A stretch of DNA of 15,967 nucleotides. Source: Candidatus Woesearchaeota archaeon. Lineage in GTDB: Archaea; Nanobdellota; Nanobdellia; Woesearchaeales; WJKL01. Each line of letters opens with the position of its first letter. Positions within the stretch are counted from its first letter, which is position 1. Location of the stretch: the NCBI GenBank assembly GCA_019322815.1, contig JAHWIB010000032.1:1-15967 (forward strand), read 5' to 3'. Both the position numbers and the translations under genes were made by a program. The notes under the pieces were generated by a model. That model had not been told where the DNA came from. It saw only the letters and a program-made list of their open reading frames with translations, and searched no databases. Shown here piece by piece: positions 13,884 to 15,967 of the stretch.

Positions 13884-15596
13884 ATGGAGAATCAACTTTA
13901 TCAAGAACTAATCTCAACAATAATCAAAGAAAGGCCTAATAAAAATAGATTAGGCAGTATAAAGAATAAACTTTGTCATAAGTATAAGATAAAGCAGCCT
14001 CCTACAGATATTCAGATTCTGCTGCATGCAACGCCTTCGCAAGCAGAAAAATTAAAATTAATCACAAAACCAACTAGAACTATATCAGGAGTTGCAGTAG
14101 TTGCTGTTATGTCATATCCTTTCTCTTGTCCGCATGGAAAATGCTTGATGTGTCCTGGAGGTCCTGCTTCTATTTTTGGTGATGTTCCTCAAAGTTATAC
14201 TGGAAAGGAGCCTGCTACAATGAGGGCTTTGCGTAATAAATTTGATCCTTATCTTCAGGTTATGAACAGGCTTGAACATTATGTTGTGATGGGGCAGAGC
14301 CCTGAAAAAGTTGAATTGATCATTATGGGAGGGACATTCCCTTCATTTGGCAAAAAATATCAGGAAAATTTTGTTAAAAACTGCTTCAAGGCAATGAATG
14401 ATTTCTCTTCAATGTTTTATAAGAGAGGAAAATTTGATTTTATTAGATTCAAGAAGTTTTTTGAACTTCCTGGAAAAGTAGATGATCCAATTAGGGCAAA
14501 AAATATCCATGCAAAATTAAGGAAATTGAAGTTGAAAGGAAAAAAAAGTTTAGAAGCAGAGCAAAGAAAGAATGAAAACTCTAATATAAAATGTGTTGGA
14601 TTGACTCTTGAAACAAGGCCGGACTTTGCAAAGCTGAAGCAGGCAAATGAGATGCTGAAATTAGGATGCACAAGAGTTGAGTTAGGAGTGCAGTCTGTCT
14701 ATGAATCTGCTTTAAAGAAAATCCAGAGAGGGCATAGTGTCAAAGATACAATTGATTCAATTTCTATCCTAAAGGATTTCGGATTTAAGATAAATGCTCA
14801 TTATATGCTTGGACTGCCTGGAATTACTAAGAAAAAAGACTTGGAAGGATTAAAAGAATTATTTACAAATAAAGATTTCAAGCCAGATATGCTGAAGTTA
14901 TATCCCTGCATGGTTGTTGAAGGAACTAAATTGTACAAATTATGGAAGAAGGGAAAATATAAACCATTGACAACAAAGCAGGCTGCAGAAATAATCTCAG
15001 AAGCAAAGAGATTTATCCCAACTTATTGTAGAATAACAAGAATTATGAGAGACATACCTACATATATGACCGAAGCAGGAGTCGATAGAACAAACTTAAG
15101 ACAATATATTGAGCAATTGACAAAGAAAAAAGGAATTAAATGCAGATGCATAAGATGCAAGGAATCTGGACATGTTTTGAGAAAAAATAAGAATATCAAA
15201 ATTGGTAAGATAGAAATAAAAATACTACAATATAGTGCTTCAGATGGAAACGAATTTTTTATATCATTTGAAGACTCAAAAAATGATATTTTATTTGGAT
15301 ATTGTAGGCTGAGATTCCCGCTAAGGTTATTAAGAAAAGAGATTACAGAAGATTCTGCCTTAATAAGGGAATTGCATATATACTCTCCATCAATTAGTAT
15401 AGGAAAAAAGTCTAAACATTCTTATCAACATAGAGGATTAGGCAAAAAACTTCTTGAAAAAGCTGAGGAAATTGCTAAAACCCATTATAAAAAAAAGATA
15501 GTCATAATATCAGGTATAGGTGCAAGAAAATATTTTGCTAAGATGAATTATAGAAAACAAGGCCCATACATGGTAAAATTACTTAACAATTCTTAA
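13884..15596 (+). CDS. elp3: Elp3-family tRNA uridine(34) acetyltransferase/radical SAM enzyme
   Basis: Archaeal Elp3 works without other Elongator subunits and uses acetyl-CoA and S-adenosylmethionine to make the carboxymethyl modification on C5 of wobble uridine in tRNA. The radical SAM cluster motif is CPHGKCLMC (Cys82, Cys87, Cys90), followed by PGGPASIFGDVPQSYTG. Further family marks are MGGTFPSF (148-155), LTLETRPD (240-247), ELGVQSV (266-272) and HYMLGLPG (306-313). The zinc-site region reads KCRCIRCKESG (419-429). The C-terminal GNAT domain starts at about 436 and includes IRELHIYSP, the acetyl-CoA loop QHRGLGKK (515-522) and YFAKMNYRKQGPYMVK. The length, 570 residues, is normal for a full-length enzyme and all key residues seem present. 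Its 3' end overlaps a convergent gene by 18 bp. Confidence 0.96.
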   Translation: MENQLYQELISTIIKERPNKNRLGSIKNKLCHKYKIKQPPTDIQILLHATPSQAEKLKLITKPTRTISGVAVVAVMSYPFSCPHGKCLMCPGGPASIFGDVPQSYTGKEPATMRALRNKFDPYLQVMNRLEHYVVMGQSPEKVELIIMGGTFPSFGKKYQENFVKNCFKAMNDFSSMFYKRGKFDFIRFKKFFELPGKVDDPIRAKNIHAKLRKLKLKGKKSLEAEQRKNENSNIKCVGLTLETRPDFAKLKQANEMLKLGCTRVELGVQSVYESALKKIQRGHSVKDTIDSISILKDFGFKINAHYMLGLPGITKKKDLEGLKELFTNKDFKPDMLKLYPCMVVEGTKLYKLWKKGKYKPLTTKQAAEIISEAKRFIPTYCRITRIMRDIPTYMTEAGVDRTNLRQYIEQLTKKKGIKCRCIRCKESGHVLRKNKNIKIGKIEIKILQYSASDGNEFFISFEDSKNDILFGYCRLRFPLRLLRKEITEDSALIRELHIYSPSISIGKKSKHSYQHRGLGKKLLEKAEEIAKTHYKKKIVIISGIGARKYFAKMNYRKQGPYMVKLLNNS

Positions 15597-15967
15597 TACT
15601 TTTTCTTCTTTCTGTGCAAGATTGCAAGTAGGATATATCTTCTCTAATTCTTTTGTTTTAATTAAAAGCTTTTTTACACCTTCTTTTAAAATATTAAATC
15701 TAAATGAATCTTTTGTTGTTCCTACTCCTTTCTTTAAACTTATCTTAGAACAGGATAAATCTAAATCTAATACTATTTTTCTTATTTGTAGCAAAAGATG
15801 TTTGTTACTAGAATATATAGTTATTACACTTTTTCCAATATAAGCTTCATCTACTATGAATGCTAACAATCCAGCTAATTTGAATGAATTATTTCTGTTG
15901 ATACACCTCTTTGGCAATAATGATTTATCCCATTGGAATTCATAACTAAGAAGTCCATAGTAACTGC
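15579..15967 (-). CDS. LAGLIDADG-like domain protein, N-terminus cut by window edge
   Basis: The frame stays open from the right edge to the stop at 15579, so the gene starts outside the window; the TTG at 15917 is not needed as a start. The visible 129 residues contain FKLAGLLAFIVDEAYIG followed by an ITIYSSNKHLL segment and a helix (IRKIVLDLDL). This order, a LAGLxxxxxD/E helix, a strand with SxN, a helix and later short strands, resembles one half of a LAGLIDADG homing-endonuclease-like fold. The C-terminal helical region includes GVKKLLIKTKELEKIYP. It could be a homing endonuclease, a WhiA-like regulator half or an archaeal protein that only shares the fold; without the N-terminal part this cannot be settled. 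It is convergent with elp3, with an 18-bp overlap of coding ends. Confidence 0.55.
   Translation of the reverse strand, partial: SYYGLLSYEFQWDKSLLPKRCINRNNSFKLAGLLAFIVDEAYIGKSVITIYSSNKHLLLQIRKIVLDLDLSCSKISLKKGVGTTKDSFRFNILKEGVKKLLIKTKELEKIYPTCNLAQKEEKVLRIVK
15600..15612 (+). terminator. Possible T-rich terminator of elp3 inside the convergent gene
   Basis: TTTTTCTTCTTTC begins four bases after the elp3 stop. It would act as a U-rich archaeal terminator on the plus strand while encoding Lys/Glu-rich sequence on the minus strand. Confidence 0.35.

Noticed and set aside
15903..15908. GAGGTG on the minus strand as a ribosome site for an internal start of the right-edge gene.
   Set aside because: No start codon follows at a suitable distance, and the frame is open upstream to the window edge, so the sequence is coding.

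Overview
The window looks like a piece of an AT-rich archaeal genome, most likely from a DPANN lineage such as Woesearchaeota or Pacearchaeota. The evidence is an archaeal uL11, an archaeal-type Elp3, BRE/TATA promoters placed for leaderless mRNAs, GAGGTG Shine-Dalgarno sites, and long Asn-rich surface proteins with a C-terminal membrane anchor and a very basic tail. The lineage is inferred from gene style and has not been tested by phylogeny.

Left edge (2-766, +): the nearly complete end of the ribosomal stalk-base protein uL11, with a long charged C-terminal extension. A poly-A/poly-T terminator between convergent genes follows.

Left half (782-8385, -): a cell-surface block. In transcription order it holds an 88-residue protein of unknown function, a giant 1890-residue membrane-anchored surface glycoprotein whose start overlaps the first gene by ATGA, a 454-residue protein with two membrane segments, and a 58-residue membrane peptide. 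The giant protein contains an array of about 83-residue repeats in the mirror order A-B-C-B'-C'-A', bounded by a nearly identical 233-bp direct repeat.

Control region (8386-8610): the divergent promoter region between the surface block and a Cys-free winged-helix (ArsR-like) regulator. It carries a series of GTTAA/TTAAC dyads at about 40-50 bp intervals. They surround the promoter of the surface operon and touch the promoter of the regulator. The simplest reading is a local, autoregulated switch for the surface-protein operon. This is the best candidate here for an undescribed system.

Right half (8611-13828, +): after the regulator and a strong bulged hairpin comes a tightly packed transport operon. 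It has a P2-type cation ATPase, a CaCA-family cation antiporter (14-nt overlap) and an aromatic-type amino acid permease (4-nt overlap). Both ion transporters differ from the usual sequence at positions expected to bind ions, so their ion specificity is open.

Right edge (13884-15967): a leaderless elp3 gene (tRNA wobble-uridine modification) overlaps by 18 bp at its 3' end with a convergent gene that runs off the window and resembles a LAGLIDADG-type domain protein. No stretch of more than 300 bases lacks a gene. I saw no tRNA, rRNA, CRISPR array or insertion sequence.
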